DNA of 64,000 bases from Streptomyces sp. NBC_01428 (GCF_036231965.1 NZ_CP109499.1:1736001-1800000); one strand, 5' to 3'. Shown: positions 1 to 9,489, numbered from the stretch's first letter. A program made the numbers and translations. Notes: generated by a model from the letters alone, not told the origin.

Positions 1-977
1 CGGTTCACCGTCTCGCCGAGCGCGTCCTGGACCGCGTAGCGCGCCACCAGGGTCTTCGCGAGCGCCTCGTTGCCCCGCTCGCCGTCCATCACCATCCGGG
101 CGACGCCTTCGAGGAGCAGGTTCGCGGTCTCCAGCTTGGCGATCAGGTTCGCCCGGTCCGACTCGCCGCCGCGGCCCGACCGGTACAGGCGTTCCACCAG
201 CGCGGAGACCATCCCCACGTACGCGGCGGAGATGAGCAGTTCGAACCAGATGAACCCGACGGTCTGCAGTTCGTCGAGCTCGCCGGCCTCCCCGAGTTCG
301 GTCCGCATGATCAGCTGTTCGTCGACGAACACGTCCGTCAGGCGCACCTCGTTGCTCTCGGCGCCCGCCAGCGCCCAGCTCTGCCAGAAGGGGTGGCTGG
401 TGATGCCGTCGGTCTGGCGCGGCACGAGCAGCACCGCCATCTCGGAACCCCCGTCGGGCGTCGGCAGCGCCACGCTCGCCGTCAGGAGGTCCATCGACCG
501 GGAGAGGCTGCACGGCTTCTTCGAGCCGTTGATGACGAACCCGCCCTCCGCCTGTTCCGCCCGCATGGTCGGCGTGAGGATGCCCTGCGAGGGCTTCCCC
601 TCGGCGAACCCGGAGGCGACCAGGAGGTTCTGCTCGGCGATGCCCTCGAGCAGCGCCCACTCCATGCCGCTGCTCTTGATGGAGTCGGCCAGGGTGAAGA
701 GGGTGGCCACGGAGAAGTGGTGCATCGTGGTGGCGACGGCCAGCGAGGGAGAGACGGCGCCGATGGCCCGTACGACGGCGAGCGCCTGGAGCGGGTCCGC
801 GCCGGCACCCTGGTACTCCTTGGGGATCACCAGCCCCGGGCCCTTGGCGGTGCGGAAGTGGGTGACGCCGGGGCTCTCCGGCTTCTCCAGATCGGCGAGC
901 GGAATGTCATCGAGGTTCTTGAGCAGGCCGGGCAGATAGCTCTCGCAGATCTCCCGAGCCGCGTCCAGGGAACGCAT
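1..977 (-). CDS. acyl-CoA dehydrogenase-fold flavoprotein, 3' end outside window
   Basis: The reading frame opens at the ATG at 977 and runs off the left edge after about 325 codons, so the C-terminus is missing. The N-terminal helical part, the middle beta domain (around VINGSKKP and a VRLTDVFVDE stretch) and the start of the C-terminal helical bundle follow the acyl-CoA dehydrogenase plan. The usual T-E-P-x-A-G-S motif of the flavin loop is not conserved; the equivalent stretch reads ASGFAEGKPSQG. It may therefore be an acyl-carrier or non-CoA dehydrogenase, or a flavin monooxygenase of the same fold. The catalytic Glu region lies outside the window, so this cannot be decided. It follows the aldehyde dehydrogenase gene on the same strand after a 115-base gap, which suggests one transcript. 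Confidence 0.75.
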   Translation of the reverse strand, partial: MRSLDAAREICESYLPGLLKNLDDIPLADLEKPESPGVTHFRTAKGPGLVIPKEYQGAGADPLQALAVVRAIGAVSPSLAVATTMHHFSVATLFTLADSIKSSGMEWALLEGIAEQNLLVASGFAEGKPSQGILTPTMRAEQAEGGFVINGSKKPCSLSRSMDLLTASVALPTPDGGSEMAVLLVPRQTDGITSHPFWQSWALAGAESNEVRLTDVFVDEQLIMRTELGEAGELDELQTVGFIWFELLISAAYVGMVSALVERLYRSGRGGESDRANLIAKLETANLLLEGVARMVMDGERGNEALAKTLVARYAVQDALGETVN

Positions 978-1092
978 GGCTTCCTCAGGGTCGGTGGATG
1001 TTCGGAACGCGGGGGATGCAGGGACACGGGGCATGCAGGGGTACGCGACGCGGACGGGGACCGGGTCTTCGGGGATACGGGGATACGGGGAG

Positions 1093-2853
1093 TCAGCCGC
1101 GGTGGTCCGCCGGGGCCGGTGCTGCGGTGGCCGGCCGGCCACCGCCGAACACCGCCTCGCGGGGGCGCAGCCCCTGCACGCTGACGCTGACTCCCTGTAC
1201 GTGGGAGGTGCGCAGGATCGGGTAGTTGGCCTCGCCGAACACGCCGCCGGTCAGGCCCGTGCCGCCGTGGGTGGGCAGGTAGGGCAGGAACCCGATGTGC
1301 GAGTCGTTCACCTTCAGCAGCCCGCCCTTGGTGACCCGTGCGGTGAACCGGTCGATCACCGAACGGTCGTCGGCCCAGAGGGAGTTGCGCAGCCCGTACT
1401 CGTTGCTGTTGACCCAGTCGATGAACTTCTCCAGCAGTTCCTCGTCGTCGCCGTCGGCACGCGACGCGACGACCACGGGGAGCAGCGGGAAGAAGGTCTC
1501 GTGCGCCACCGCCCGTACGTCGCGGGCCCCGTCGAGGCCGCGGACCAGGACGACGGTGGGTTCGAGGAAGATGCCGGAGGAGTCGCGGGCGCCGTCGAGC
1601 TGCATGGCGTGGCCGCCGCAGACCAGTTCGGCGCCCGAGTCGAGGGCGTCCTGGAGGCAGGAGAAGAACTTCTCGTTCCGCAGCACCGGGGTGAGCAGGA
1701 CGTCCTCGTCGCCGGCGTGGCCCGGCTTCACCAGGGCGCTCTGGCGGGCGAGTTCGGCGGTGAGCGACTCGGCGATGTCGGGGTGGGCGAGCACCTGGTT
1801 GGGGATCATGCAGAGTTGTCCGGAGCCGTAGAAGCTCTCGGTGAGCGCTTCCGCGGCCAGTCGGACGTCGGCGTCCTTCCAGACCACCACCACGTCGTTG
1901 CCGGCGAGTTCGAGGATCGGCTTCTTGCCGGCGGCGACACAGCGCTCCTGGAACCGGATGCCGTTCTCGCTGCTGCCGAAGTACATGATGTCGTCGACGT
2001 GCGGGCTCTGCAGCCAGGCGTTCAGCATCGGCGCCGGGTCGCCGCACACCACGCCGAGGGTGCCGGGCGGGGCTCCGACCTCCTCCAGCGCGGGGACCAC
2101 CACCTCGTGCAGGACGTACATCACGCCGAGCGGTGCGCTGCGCGGGGCCCGTACGACCAGGGCGTTGCCCGCGAAGAGCGAGGTCACGCCGAGGAGCGCG
2201 CTCGAAAGGGGCGCGTTCTGCGGCGGGTTGAGGCAGACGACCCCGTCGGGCTGCCGGCGTACGGAGATCTCGCGGGCGCCGTGCCGGAACTCCTGGAGCA
2301 TCTGGGTGCGGTAGAACCCGAGCGACTCGGGTCCGAAGCACTCCAGCATGCCGGAGACCTGCCAGCGGGCGAGCGCCAGCGGGTGGCCCTCCTTGACCAG
2401 GATGTCGATGATCTCGCCGGCCCGGTCGGCGAGCCGGTCGTGGAGGAGGGTGCCGAGCTGTTCGAGGCGCACGTCCAGGGGGGCCGCGGACCATTCGCGG
2501 GCGGCCCGGGCAGCGGCCCCGAGGGCCTGCTCGACCGTCTCGCGGTCCGCCTTCGCGACCCGGCCGACGATCGTGGGCGGCAGCTCACCTCCCGCCGGAC
2601 CGCCGTGCCACTGACCGCGCTCCAGTTTCCGCTTCAGGGTCAGATTGGTGAAGGCGTCGTCGAGCAGTGCCGCCGCGTCCAGGACGTAGACCCATTCCGT
2701 ACTCGGAATGTTCTTTCCGTCGACATAGGAGAGATACGTCGAGGCCCCAGGGGCGAGGACGACATCCTCCTGGGTGAGCGGCGCTCCCCCCGCCATGTGC
2801 GTGCCGTTCACGCGGTCCCCGCTTTCTTCATCCGCTTCGAACAGTCGGATCAT
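1093..2853 (-). CDS. aldehyde dehydrogenase family protein
   Basis: A 586-residue NAD(P)-dependent aldehyde dehydrogenase, somewhat longer than the usual 480-500 residues because of an N-terminal extension of about 90 residues. The core shows the expected elements: a cofactor-binding YFGSSENG turn near residue 291, the general base Glu315 in LELAGND and the nucleophile Cys348 in GSGQLC. The start is placed at the ATG at 2853 because GGAAGAAG lies directly upstream; the frame is open to 2937, but those codons have no ribosome-binding site. It probably oxidises an aldehyde, or reduces an activated acid, in the same pathway as the acyl-CoA-dehydrogenase-like protein downstream. The substrate cannot be read from the sequence. 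Confidence 0.85.
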   Translation of the reverse strand: MIRLFEADEESGDRVNGTHMAGGAPLTQEDVVLAPGASTYLSYVDGKNIPSTEWVYVLDAAALLDDAFTNLTLKRKLERGQWHGGPAGGELPPTIVGRVAKADRETVEQALGAAARAAREWSAAPLDVRLEQLGTLLHDRLADRAGEIIDILVKEGHPLALARWQVSGMLECFGPESLGFYRTQMLQEFRHGAREISVRRQPDGVVCLNPPQNAPLSSALLGVTSLFAGNALVVRAPRSAPLGVMYVLHEVVVPALEEVGAPPGTLGVVCGDPAPMLNAWLQSPHVDDIMYFGSSENGIRFQERCVAAGKKPILELAGNDVVVVWKDADVRLAAEALTESFYGSGQLCMIPNQVLAHPDIAESLTAELARQSALVKPGHAGDEDVLLTPVLRNEKFFSCLQDALDSGAELVCGGHAMQLDGARDSSGIFLEPTVVLVRGLDGARDVRAVAHETFFPLLPVVVASRADGDDEELLEKFIDWVNSNEYGLRNSLWADDRSVIDRFTARVTKGGLLKVNDSHIGFLPYLPTHGGTGLTGGVFGEANYPILRTSHVQGVSVSVQGLRPREAVFGGGRPATAAPAPADHRG

Positions 2854-3015
2854 TCTTCTTCCGGCTGCGTTCAGTAATCTCGCAGCGGGGGCTGAGAAGG
2901 CTCTGAGACGGAGCTGAGACGACCGTTTCAGGAGCATCGAAGGCGGCGGTCCGAGTATCTGCGGGCAAGGAACGTGAAGGTGAGTCGGCGTACGGCCGGG
3001 CGACAGGGGAACGAG

Positions 3016-4014
3016 ATGTCAACGACTGAGGAATCGGTAGCCTTCGACTCCGTCGCGCAACCGCTGCGGAAGTACGCCGAGAACCCGAGCGCTTTCCTGG
3101 CACTCAACAGCGGGACCGAGTATTTCCTCGCCCCCGGCGCGGAGGGCTTCGTCGCCTACCGCACGGCGGGCGGCTATCTGGTCCAGTTCGGCGGGGTGTT
3201 CGGTCCCGAAGGCGAACAGGAGAAACTCCTGAAGGCCTTCCTGGAATTTGCGCGTGCCAAGCGGCGCAAAGTCTGTGCGATCCAGCTCCAGCGCTCGGAC
3301 GCCGACCTCTACGCCCGCTGCGGATTCACCGTGAACCAGGTGGGTTCCTCATTCTCTTTGCACCTGCCCGCGTTCACGCTCAAGGGTTCCCGGTTCATGA
3401 AGTTGCGCAACAAGATCTCCCGTGCGAAGCGCAGCGGTCTGCAGATCGACGAGGTCGCGTACGACGAGGTGGCCGGTGAGATCGACGCTCTCGACCAGCG
3501 GTGGCTGCGCAGCAAGGGCAGGCACGTCAAGGAGATCGAGTTCCTCGTGGGCCAGTGCGGCGGGCCCGCGCAGAGCGAGCGCCGCCTGTTCGTCGGCCGT
3601 GTCGAGGGTGCCGTCGTCGCGTACATCTCCTACTCCCCCGCGTACGGCTCCCGGGCCGGCTGGCTGCACGACCTCAGCCGCCGCGACAACGACGTGTCCC
3701 CGGGCGTGATGGAGGCGGTGAACGCCCACGCCATCGACACCTTCCGCACCGAGGGCGCCGAGTGGCTGCACTTCGGCTTCACTCCGTTCACCCGCCTCGA
3801 CCCGGGTGTCGAGGTGTCCGCCGCCAGCCCGGTGACGGGGAAGTTCATGCGGTTCCTCGCCGACCACGGCGAGAAGGTATACCCGTCGGCCAGCCAGCTC
3901 GCGTACAAGGAGAAGTGGGCGCCGCAGCTGGTGCTTCCCGAGTACCTGGCCTTCCACGGGCGGGCGCGGTTCGGGGCGATCTGGCAGATCCTGCGGGTGA
4001 CCAAGTCGATCTGA
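3016..4014 (+). CDS. DUF2156 acyl/aminoacyl transferase (MprF C-terminal-like, GNAT fold)
   Basis: A 332-residue soluble protein made of two GNAT-like halves, as in the C-terminal catalytic domain of phosphatidylglycerol lysyltransferases (DUF2156). Features supporting this are the VQFGGVFGPEGEQEKLL region, the KLRNKISRAKRSG helix and the WLHDLSRRDND and WLHFGFTPFTR stretches in the second half. There are no membrane segments, so it is not a complete MprF flippase-synthase; stand-alone members transfer aminoacyl or acyl groups to small acceptors. The ATG at 3016 follows AGGGGA at a normal distance. It is divergent from the aldehyde dehydrogenase, with 162 bases between them that must hold both promoters, and it faces the small SARP gene across a terminator hairpin. 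The substrate is unknown. Confidence 0.75.
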   Translation: MSTTEESVAFDSVAQPLRKYAENPSAFLALNSGTEYFLAPGAEGFVAYRTAGGYLVQFGGVFGPEGEQEKLLKAFLEFARAKRRKVCAIQLQRSDADLYARCGFTVNQVGSSFSLHLPAFTLKGSRFMKLRNKISRAKRSGLQIDEVAYDEVAGEIDALDQRWLRSKGRHVKEIEFLVGQCGGPAQSERRLFVGRVEGAVVAYISYSPAYGSRAGWLHDLSRRDNDVSPGVMEAVNAHAIDTFRTEGAEWLHFGFTPFTRLDPGVEVSAASPVTGKFMRFLADHGEKVYPSASQLAYKEKWAPQLVLPEYLAFHGRARFGAIWQILRVTKSI

Positions 4015-4049
4015 GCCCGTCCGTCGGGCCCGGGGCTCCGGAGAACCGA

Positions 4050-4079
4050 TGCCCACGGCCCGGCGCCGGGCCATGGGCA
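4050..4079. terminator. bidirectional terminator hairpin
   Basis: A 30-base inverted repeat centred on GGCGCC, with one mismatch, lies between the convergent DUF2156 gene and the small SARP gene. There is no T-run, which is common for Streptomyces terminators. Confidence 0.6.
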
Positions 4080-4118
4080 CGTCTCCTCCATCGCCGGCGG
4101 CGACCGCCCCGCGGATGC

Positions 4119-4883
4119 CTACCGGGCCCTGAGGGGTTCCTGACGGAGGATCTCCTGGAACCTGGCACGCAGGGCGTGCCCCGGCTCCAGGCCGAGTCCC
4201 TGGGACAGCCGCTGACGGGTCCGGTGGTAGGCGTCGAGCGCCTCGGCCTGCCGGCCCGTGCTGTACAGGGCGGTGATCAGTTGTTCGCAGAAGCGCTCGC
4301 GCAGCGGGTACTGGGCGTGCAACTGCTCCAGCTCGGTGACCACGTCGCGGTGCATGCCCAGCGTGAACTGGGCTTCGAAGAGCTGCTCGTAGGCCGTCAG
4401 CCGGGTCTCGGTGAAGCGGGTGGAGGCCATCCGGCACAGCATGCCGTGGCCGGCGTCGAGCAGTGCGGGGCCGCGCCACAGCGCGAGCCCCTCGGTGAGC
4501 AGTCGGACCGCGCCGCCGGGATCGGAGTCCTGCAGGAGCGCCGCCCGGCGGACCAGGTCGCAGAAATGCAGGGCGTCGACGCGGCGGTCGGGTATCGAGA
4601 GGACGTAGCCGAAGTTCGACGTTCCGATCAGATCCCGCTGACTGCCCATCCCGGTGCGCGCCGCGATAATGCGCCGTAATCGCGCCATGTGGCCGTGCAG
4701 TGAATTGTCGGCGTCACGCGGCGGGTTCTCTCCCCACAGTTCGTCGATGAGGTCGTTGCGTGAGACGGGACGGTTCGGCGTCAGGGCGAGGGTCGCGACA
4801 ATGGCGCGCAGTTTTTCCCCCGGAATCTTGACCGATATGTGCTCGTCGGCCATCTCCAACGAGCCGAGCAGATGGATCTCCAT
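4119..4883 (-). CDS. SARP-family pathway activator (small, TTA-containing)
   Basis: A 254-residue Streptomyces antibiotic regulatory protein. Residues 1-95 form an OmpR-type winged helix (MEIHLLGSLEMAD, then VSRNDLIDELWG and NSLHGHMARLRR); residues 100-245 form the bacterial transcriptional activator domain (VRLLTEGLALWRG, LHAQYPLRERFCEQL, ALYSTGRQAEALDAY). SARPs bind direct heptamer repeats near the -35 region and switch on biosynthetic operons. The ATG at 4883 is preferred over the GTG at 4895 because GGGAGCG sits just upstream of it. Codon 69 is TTA (complement of 4677-4679), which makes translation depend on the bldA tRNA. Its target may be the left-hand pathway or the C-nucleoside operons; the sequence does not decide. 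Confidence 0.88.
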   Translation of the reverse strand: MEIHLLGSLEMADEHISVKIPGEKLRAIVATLALTPNRPVSRNDLIDELWGENPPRDADNSLHGHMARLRRIIAARTGMGSQRDLIGTSNFGYVLSIPDRRVDALHFCDLVRRAALLQDSDPGGAVRLLTEGLALWRGPALLDAGHGMLCRMASTRFTETRLTAYEQLFEAQFTLGMHRDVVTELEQLHAQYPLRERFCEQLITALYSTGRQAEALDAYHRTRQRLSQGLGLEPGHALRARFQEILRQEPLRAR

Positions 4884-5706
4884 TTTCGCTCCCACGTCTG
4901 ACCACTCAGGGCGGACACACCACAGCGACGGGACAGCGCGGTCTCGTCACACCAAGGAATGCAGGGGAAAATCGGCGCCGCACCGGCGGCATCGAGGTAT
5001 CGACCGAACTGCCGCACCGGCCCCGGGATCTTCAGTCGGAGATCAGGTGCGGGTCATTCGATGCGAAGGAGAGAAAGGAACGGCGTCCGTCACAGCGGAC
5101 AGCCTCGACGGGCATCCGGATCAATGACTCTCGCCTTGCCCCGTGAGGCACGTTCAAGAACACCGTGAGTGGTAGCGACTTCCCCCGTGGCAACCATGGC
5201 CTGAACAGTAATTCTCGCGCCCGGGAGGGGTCAACACGTTCGGGTCGCGTCGGCGAGTCGGCCAAACCGCCATCTCCACGGATTTCCCGATTCCACAACA
5301 GGTCAACGAGTGGTAAAGACCGCTGGCGGGCATCGACTCGACCCATTCGAACGGGATGTCGAGAGCCGCACACCCGTCACGGGGCGCGTGACGCGCGTCA
5401 CGCGCGGTGGTGGGGAGCGCGGACGGGACGCGGCTCGGCCGGGATGAGTTCCGCCTTCGTGCGCGGAGCGTAGCGAAGCCGTCGGGCAGGCCGCCGCGTC
5501 GCCCCCAGGCTCCCGCCGACCATTCCACCCGTCCCAAACCTCCGTCACCCGTTCGAGCTGCAGGTTTCCATGCTGCTGGAAAGGATGGTCGTGGCCGGGG
5601 CCGGCGATCCACGATGGGGGTCGACGAGCCGTCAGGCACCCGGAGTGACGGGGGCGGCGGGCCGTCGGTTTCGCTTCACTCCTTCGTTCGGAAGAGGACA
5701 GCCAAC
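4884..5706. other. 823-base intergenic region, no convincing gene
   Basis: This stretch separates the divergent SARP gene and the secreted-protein gene and must hold both promoters. Open frames crossing it have no ribosome-binding site or recognisable domain. The only strong structure is a 20-base perfect palindrome at 5385-5404. Confidence 0.6.
5385..5404. promoter_or_regulatory. 20-bp perfect palindrome, possible operator
   Basis: CGCGTGACGCGCGTCACGCG is a perfect dyad about 300 bases upstream of the secreted-protein start. There is no flanking T-run. The half-sites resemble a two-fold operator more than a terminator, because the arms meet with no loop. The regulator is unknown. Confidence 0.45.
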
Positions 5707-6123
5707 ATGCAGACGAACAAGCGCATCGCCGGTGCCGTGTCCGCGGTGGCCCTGATGTCGGGGCTCTTCACGGCGGCCGGTGCCACCACCGCCGGTGCCG
5801 CGGACGGGTGCACCAACAACAACGGGCTGACGCAGTACACCGCGTTCGGCACACAGGGCCAGGGCTTCGAGCTGCGTCGCAACGGGTCCGGAAACAACAC
5901 CTGTGTGTGGGGCCGGATCGTGGGCGGCAGCCCCGGTATGCACATCTGGGTGGACCGCAGCAACGACGGCGGCCGGACCTGGCAGGGCCACCTCGGCGAG
6001 GCCACCATCACGAGCGGCGGCAGCGTGTGGACGGAGGCCTTCGCCGACCGCAACGGCCAGGTGGCCCGCACCTGCGGCGACTCGGGCTACAACACGCCCA
6101 TCCGCTGCACCGGTTGGTACTAG
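5707..6123 (+). CDS. small secreted protein of unknown function
   Basis: A 138-residue protein with a clear Sec signal peptide: the basic start MQTNKR, a hydrophobic core, and AGA-AD near residues 31-33 as a likely cleavage site. The mature part of about 105 residues has four Cys ([23 protein letters not shown]), enough for two disulfides. It is rich in Gly, Thr and Trp with a [14 protein letters not shown] stretch, suggesting a small beta-rich extracellular domain. The start is supported by GAAGAGGA upstream. No enzyme motif was recognised. A strong hairpin follows the stop, so the gene is probably monocistronic. Confidence 0.8.
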   Translation: MQTNKRIAGAVSAVALMSGLFTAAGATTAGAADGCTNNNGLTQYTAFGTQGQGFELRRNGSGNNTCVWGRIVGGSPGMHIWVDRSNDGGRTWQGHLGEATITSGGSVWTEAFADRNGQVARTCGDSGYNTPIRCTGWY

Positions 6124-6159
6124 ACGGAGCGGCGAGCCGGCCTCCTGTAGCGGGTCGTG

Positions 6160-6209
6160 AGGGCGGTTGTGGCGGCGGGCGCTCGGCGCTCCGTCGCCAC
6201 GACCGCCCT
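6160..6209. terminator. terminator hairpin after the secreted-protein gene
   Basis: Arms 6160-6174 and 6195-6209 pair over 15 bases with one wobble. It separates the secreted-protein gene from the psuG operon. Confidence 0.6.
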
Positions 6210-6224
6210 GGCGCGTGTGGCGGG

Positions 6225-6306
6225 GTGGGCCGTCGGTCCCCCACCGTGGGCCCAGTCCCCGGCCGTGGGCCGTCGGTCCCCCGCCGGGAACGGAACGGGA
6301 ACGGGG
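6225..6306 (+). promoter_or_regulatory. repeat-rich psuG operon promoter region
   Basis: GTGGGCC occurs at 6225, 6246 and 6265 with spacings of 21 and 19 bases, inside an 18-base direct repeat (6225-6242 and 6265-6282). GGGAACGGGG follows at 6297-6306. SARP activators bind direct repeats spaced by about one or two helical turns, so this is a candidate activator site. The assignment is inference. Confidence 0.35.
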
Positions 6307-6392
6307 TTCGGGACAGTCCGGGTGACTTGGATGTCCGCGCCCGGCGCGCTCCTTCCCCCCCCGTCCCCAGCGACCGTTCAGGAGAGACCCTC

Positions 6393-7331
6393 ATGCACCC
6401 ACTGCTGCGCATCAGTGAGGAAGTCGGTGACGCACTGGCCGAGAACCGGCCCGTCGTCGCCCTGGAATCAACGGTGATCGCGCACGGTCTGCCCTACCCG
6501 GGCAACGTGGAGACCGCGCTCGCCATCGAGAAGGCCGTACGGGAGTCGGGTGCCGTACCGGCGACCGTCGGGCTGGACGGCGGCCGGTTCACCGTCGGCA
6601 TGTCCCCCGACGACATGGAGCGCTTCGCGGTCGGCACCGGGGTGCCCAAGGTGTCCAGCAGGGACGTCGGGGTCGTCCTGGCCGGCGGCGGCATGGGAGC
6701 CACCACGGTGGCGTCCTCCCTCGTGGCCGCCGACCTCGCCGGCATCCCGTTCTTCTCCACCGCGGGCATCGGAGGCGTCCACCGGGGTGCGGGCGAGAGC
6801 TTCGACATCTCCGCGGACCTCGTCCAGTTCACCCGCAGCAAGGTGGCCGTCGTGTGCGCCGGCGCCAAGAGCATCCTCGACCTCGCTCTGACGCTGGAGT
6901 ACCTGGAGACCCTCGGCGTGCCGGTGATCGGCTACCGCTTCGACGACTTCCCCGCCTTCTACTGCCGCTCCAGCGGACTGCGCGTCCCGAAGCGGATCGA
7001 CGACCCGGGCGACGTGGCGCGCGCGGTGCGGATGCACTGGGCGGCCGGCCTGCCGGGCGGCCCCCTCATCACGGCACCCATCGACGAGGAACACGCCCTG
7101 GACAGCGCCCTCATGGAGGAGGTGATCCAGGAGGCGCTGCGTGCCGCCGAGGACGACGGGGTCAGTGGTCCGGCCGCCACCCCGTACCTGATGAAGGCCG
7201 TCTCGCGGGCCACCGAGGGCCGTTCCGCCGCCGCCAACCGCGAGGTGCTCATCAGTACCGCCCGGCTCGCCGGACACCTCGCCGTCGCCTACGCCGCCAC
7301 CGCCGAACCGCACGGGGAGGCAGCGGCATGA
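6393..7331 (+). CDS. psuG: PsuG/IndA-family C-glycosidase (pseudouridine-5'-phosphate glycosidase fold)
   Basis: A 312-residue enzyme of normal length for the family. Pseudouridine-5'-phosphate glycosidase reversibly makes or breaks the C-C bond between a nitrogen base and ribose 5-phosphate through a lysine Schiff base. All key residues are visible by spacing to the E. coli enzyme: Glu25 ([12 protein letters not shown]), Lys86 (GVPKVSSRD), Asp142 (FDISADL) and Lys159 ([10 protein letters not shown]). Established relatives act synthetically in minimycin, showdomycin and oxazinomycin pathways. Here it leads an operon whose next gene is a HAD phosphatase (ATGA overlap), then an exporter; no PfkB-type pseudouridine kinase is present. 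That favours synthesis of a C-nucleotide over pseudouridine breakdown. AGGAGAG lies just upstream of the ATG. Confidence 0.93.
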   Translation: MHPLLRISEEVGDALAENRPVVALESTVIAHGLPYPGNVETALAIEKAVRESGAVPATVGLDGGRFTVGMSPDDMERFAVGTGVPKVSSRDVGVVLAGGGMGATTVASSLVAADLAGIPFFSTAGIGGVHRGAGESFDISADLVQFTRSKVAVVCAGAKSILDLALTLEYLETLGVPVIGYRFDDFPAFYCRSSGLRVPKRIDDPGDVARAVRMHWAAGLPGGPLITAPIDEEHALDSALMEEVIQEALRAAEDDGVSGPAATPYLMKAVSRATEGRSAAANREVLISTARLAGHLAVAYAATAEPHGEAAA

Positions 7332-8044
7332 CCACCGCGACGGTCTTCGACATCGACGGCACCCTCGCCAACACCCCGTCCGCGATAGCCGAGTTGATCG
7401 GGGACGTGGTGCGCGGCCTCGGCGCGTCCCCCAGCCGCGCCCAGGTGCTGGCGACGGTCGGAAAGCCTCTGGAGGCCTCCCTCGCCGGGCTGTTGGGCGT
7501 GTCCGTCGACGACGGGGCGACCGCCGAGGCCGCCGCCCGCTACCGCGGCCGCTTCGCGACGGACGTCCTGAGCCAGGGTCCGGCGCTCCTGCTGCCGGGC
7601 GTTCCCGAGGGCCTTGACCGGCTGCGGTCGGCGGGCCACCTGCTCGGGATCGCCACCTCCAAGATCTCCTCCAGCGCGATCGCGCTGCTGGAGGCGACCG
7701 GCATCCTCGCCCGGTTCGACACCGTCGTCTGCCACGACATGGTCGAACGCGGCAAGCCCCACCCGGACATGGCGCTGCGCGCCCTCGCCGACCTCGGCGC
7801 AACGGCTCCGCGGTCCTGGTACGTCGGCGACACCGTCACCGACATGACGATGGCCCGGGCCGCCGCCCTGCGCACCGTGGGCGTCTCCTACGGAGTCGAC
7901 TCCGCCGCGGCCCTCACCGCCGCGGGGGCCGACCACGTCGTCGCCGACTTCCCCGCCGTGATCCGCGTGCTGCTGCACGGGACCGCCGGCACCCCCCACG
8001 ACCTCCCCGGGACACGCCCGGAACCGACCGGAGCCCTGACATGA
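7328..8044 (+). CDS. HAD-family phosphatase (IndB/phosphoglycolate phosphatase-like)
   Basis: A 238-residue haloacid dehalogenase-superfamily phosphatase. Motif I is FDIDGTL with nucleophile Asp8 and acid/base Asp10; motif II is IATSKIS; the motif III lysine is in ERGKPHP; motif IV is [10 protein letters not shown] helical cap follows motif I (subclass IA). The start overlaps the psuG stop as ATGA, so the two are translationally coupled. In minimycin-type clusters a HAD protein beside the PsuG homologue removes the 5'-phosphate from the C-nucleotide; the same role is inferred here. Confidence 0.9.
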   Translation: MTTATVFDIDGTLANTPSAIAELIGDVVRGLGASPSRAQVLATVGKPLEASLAGLLGVSVDDGATAEAAARYRGRFATDVLSQGPALLLPGVPEGLDRLRSAGHLLGIATSKISSSAIALLEATGILARFDTVVCHDMVERGKPHPDMALRALADLGATAPRSWYVGDTVTDMTMARAAALRTVGVSYGVDSAAALTAAGADHVVADFPAVIRVLLHGTAGTPHDLPGTRPEPTGALT

Positions 8045-9489
8045 CCGTCCAGACCACCCCCGCCTCCGCCTCGCCCACCTCGGCCCCCGAAGCCGGCGGG
8101 TTCAGCGGGCGGATGAAGGCCGCGCTGCTCGCCCTCTCCATCGCCCAGTTCCTGGTGGCGCTCGACTACTCGATCATCTACGTGGCCCTGCCGAGCATCG
8201 GCTCGGGACTCGGCCTGCCGCCCGAACGGCTCCAGTGGGTGGTGTCCGCCTACGCCGTCTTCTTCGCCAGCTTCCTCGTCGTCGGCGGCCGGGCCGCGGA
8301 CCTGACCGGCCCGCGCCGGCTCTTCCTCGGCGCGCTCGGCCTGTTCGGCGCCGGCTCGCTGGCGGCCGGACTGGCCGGCGACCAGTGGCTGCTGGTCGCC
8401 TCCCGCGCCGCCCAGGGCATCGGCGCCGCCGCCCTGACCCCGGCCATGCTGGCACTCATCGGGGCCGCGTTCCCGGCCGGTCCCGTCCGGTCCCGGGCGC
8501 TCGCGATCTGGGGCGCGATCGGCGCGGTGGGACTCGCGGCCGGGGTACTGATCGGCGGTGTCCTGACCGCGGCGCTCTCCTGGCGGTGGGTGTTCTTCGT
8601 GAACGTGCCGCTCATCCTCGTCACCGTCGCCCTCGCCCTGCGGGTGCTGCCGGCCGGTGAGCGCACACACGCCTCGGTACGGCGGCTCAACATCCCCGGA
8701 GCGGCCCTGTTCACCGGCGCCGTCCTGTTCCTGGTGGCGGCGCTCACGCAGGCCGCGGTCGACGGCTGGACCTCCGCCTCCTGCCTCGGCTGCCTCGCCG
8801 CCGCCGTCGCGCTGGGCACGGCCTGGACGGCGTACGACCGGCGCCCCGCCGCCACCCCGCTCATCCCGCCGGCGCTGCTGCGGATCCGCTCGCTGGCGGG
8901 CGCGAGCACGATGTCGGCGCTCTACATGGCGAGCGTCGGCGCGGAGTTCTTCCTGATCACGCTGTTCCTCCAGAACGTGTGGGGCTACGGGCCGCTCGGC
9001 GCCGGCATCGCCTTCCTGCCGCTGGCGCTCAGCGTGGTGGCGGGCAACCTCGTCACCGGCCGGCTCGCCGGGTCCTGGGGAATCCGTCCCACGCTCGCCA
9101 CCGGATTCGCGGTCGGCGCGGCGGGGCTGGCCCTGCTCGGCCTCGGCACGAGCGGCTCGGACTACTGGACGGCCGTCCTGCCGGGCCTCCTGGTCAGCGG
9201 GCTGGGACAGGGCATGGCCTTCGCGGGCATGTACATCGCGGGGACCAAGGACGTGCCGGACAGCGACCAGGGGACCGCGTCGGCGGTGCTGACGACGACG
9301 CAGTACACGGGCGGCGCCATGGGCCTGGCCGTGCTGGTCCTCGTGCTCGGTGACGCGCCCGAGGGCGGGGCGTTCGGCCGGGCCTACGCGCTGACCGCCG
9401 TACTCGCCCTGGTCGCCGCGGCGGTGGCCCTGCGGGCGCTCACTCCCCGTGCGGCGTCCACCGGGGCGGATGCCGGGGGCGAGCGGTGA
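8041..9489 (+). CDS. MFS exporter, DHA2 (EmrB/QacA) family, 14 TM
   Basis: A 482-residue major facilitator protein with about 14 hydrophobic helices. It begins with QFLVALDYSIIYVALPSIG (TM1 motif D1 type), has the A-like loop GGRAADLTGPRR and an antiporter-type segment around IGAVGLAAGVLIGGVL. It is coupled to the phosphatase (ATGA overlap) and to the next cupin (GTGA overlap). Its place after the glycosidase and phosphatase suggests that it exports the dephosphorylated nucleoside and gives self-protection. Confidence 0.9.
   Translation: MTVQTTPASASPTSAPEAGGFSGRMKAALLALSIAQFLVALDYSIIYVALPSIGSGLGLPPERLQWVVSAYAVFFASFLVVGGRAADLTGPRRLFLGALGLFGAGSLAAGLAGDQWLLVASRAAQGIGAAALTPAMLALIGAAFPAGPVRSRALAIWGAIGAVGLAAGVLIGGVLTAALSWRWVFFVNVPLILVTVALALRVLPAGERTHASVRRLNIPGAALFTGAVLFLVAALTQAAVDGWTSASCLGCLAAAVALGTAWTAYDRRPAATPLIPPALLRIRSLAGASTMSALYMASVGAEFFLITLFLQNVWGYGPLGAGIAFLPLALSVVAGNLVTGRLAGSWGIRPTLATGFAVGAAGLALLGLGTSGSDYWTAVLPGLLVSGLGQGMAFAGMYIAGTKDVPDSDQGTASAVLTTTQYTGGAMGLAVLVLVLGDAPEGGAFGRAYALTAVLALVAAAVALRALTPRAASTGADAGGER

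Noticed and set aside
5032..5373. Minus-strand open frame of 113 codons in the 4.9-5.7 kb gap
   Set aside because: It has no ribosome-binding site and no recognisable domain.
6393..8044. Pseudouridine catabolic operon
   Set aside because: No PfkB-type pseudouridine kinase is present; a phosphatase and exporter follow, and the neighbours are biosynthetic.
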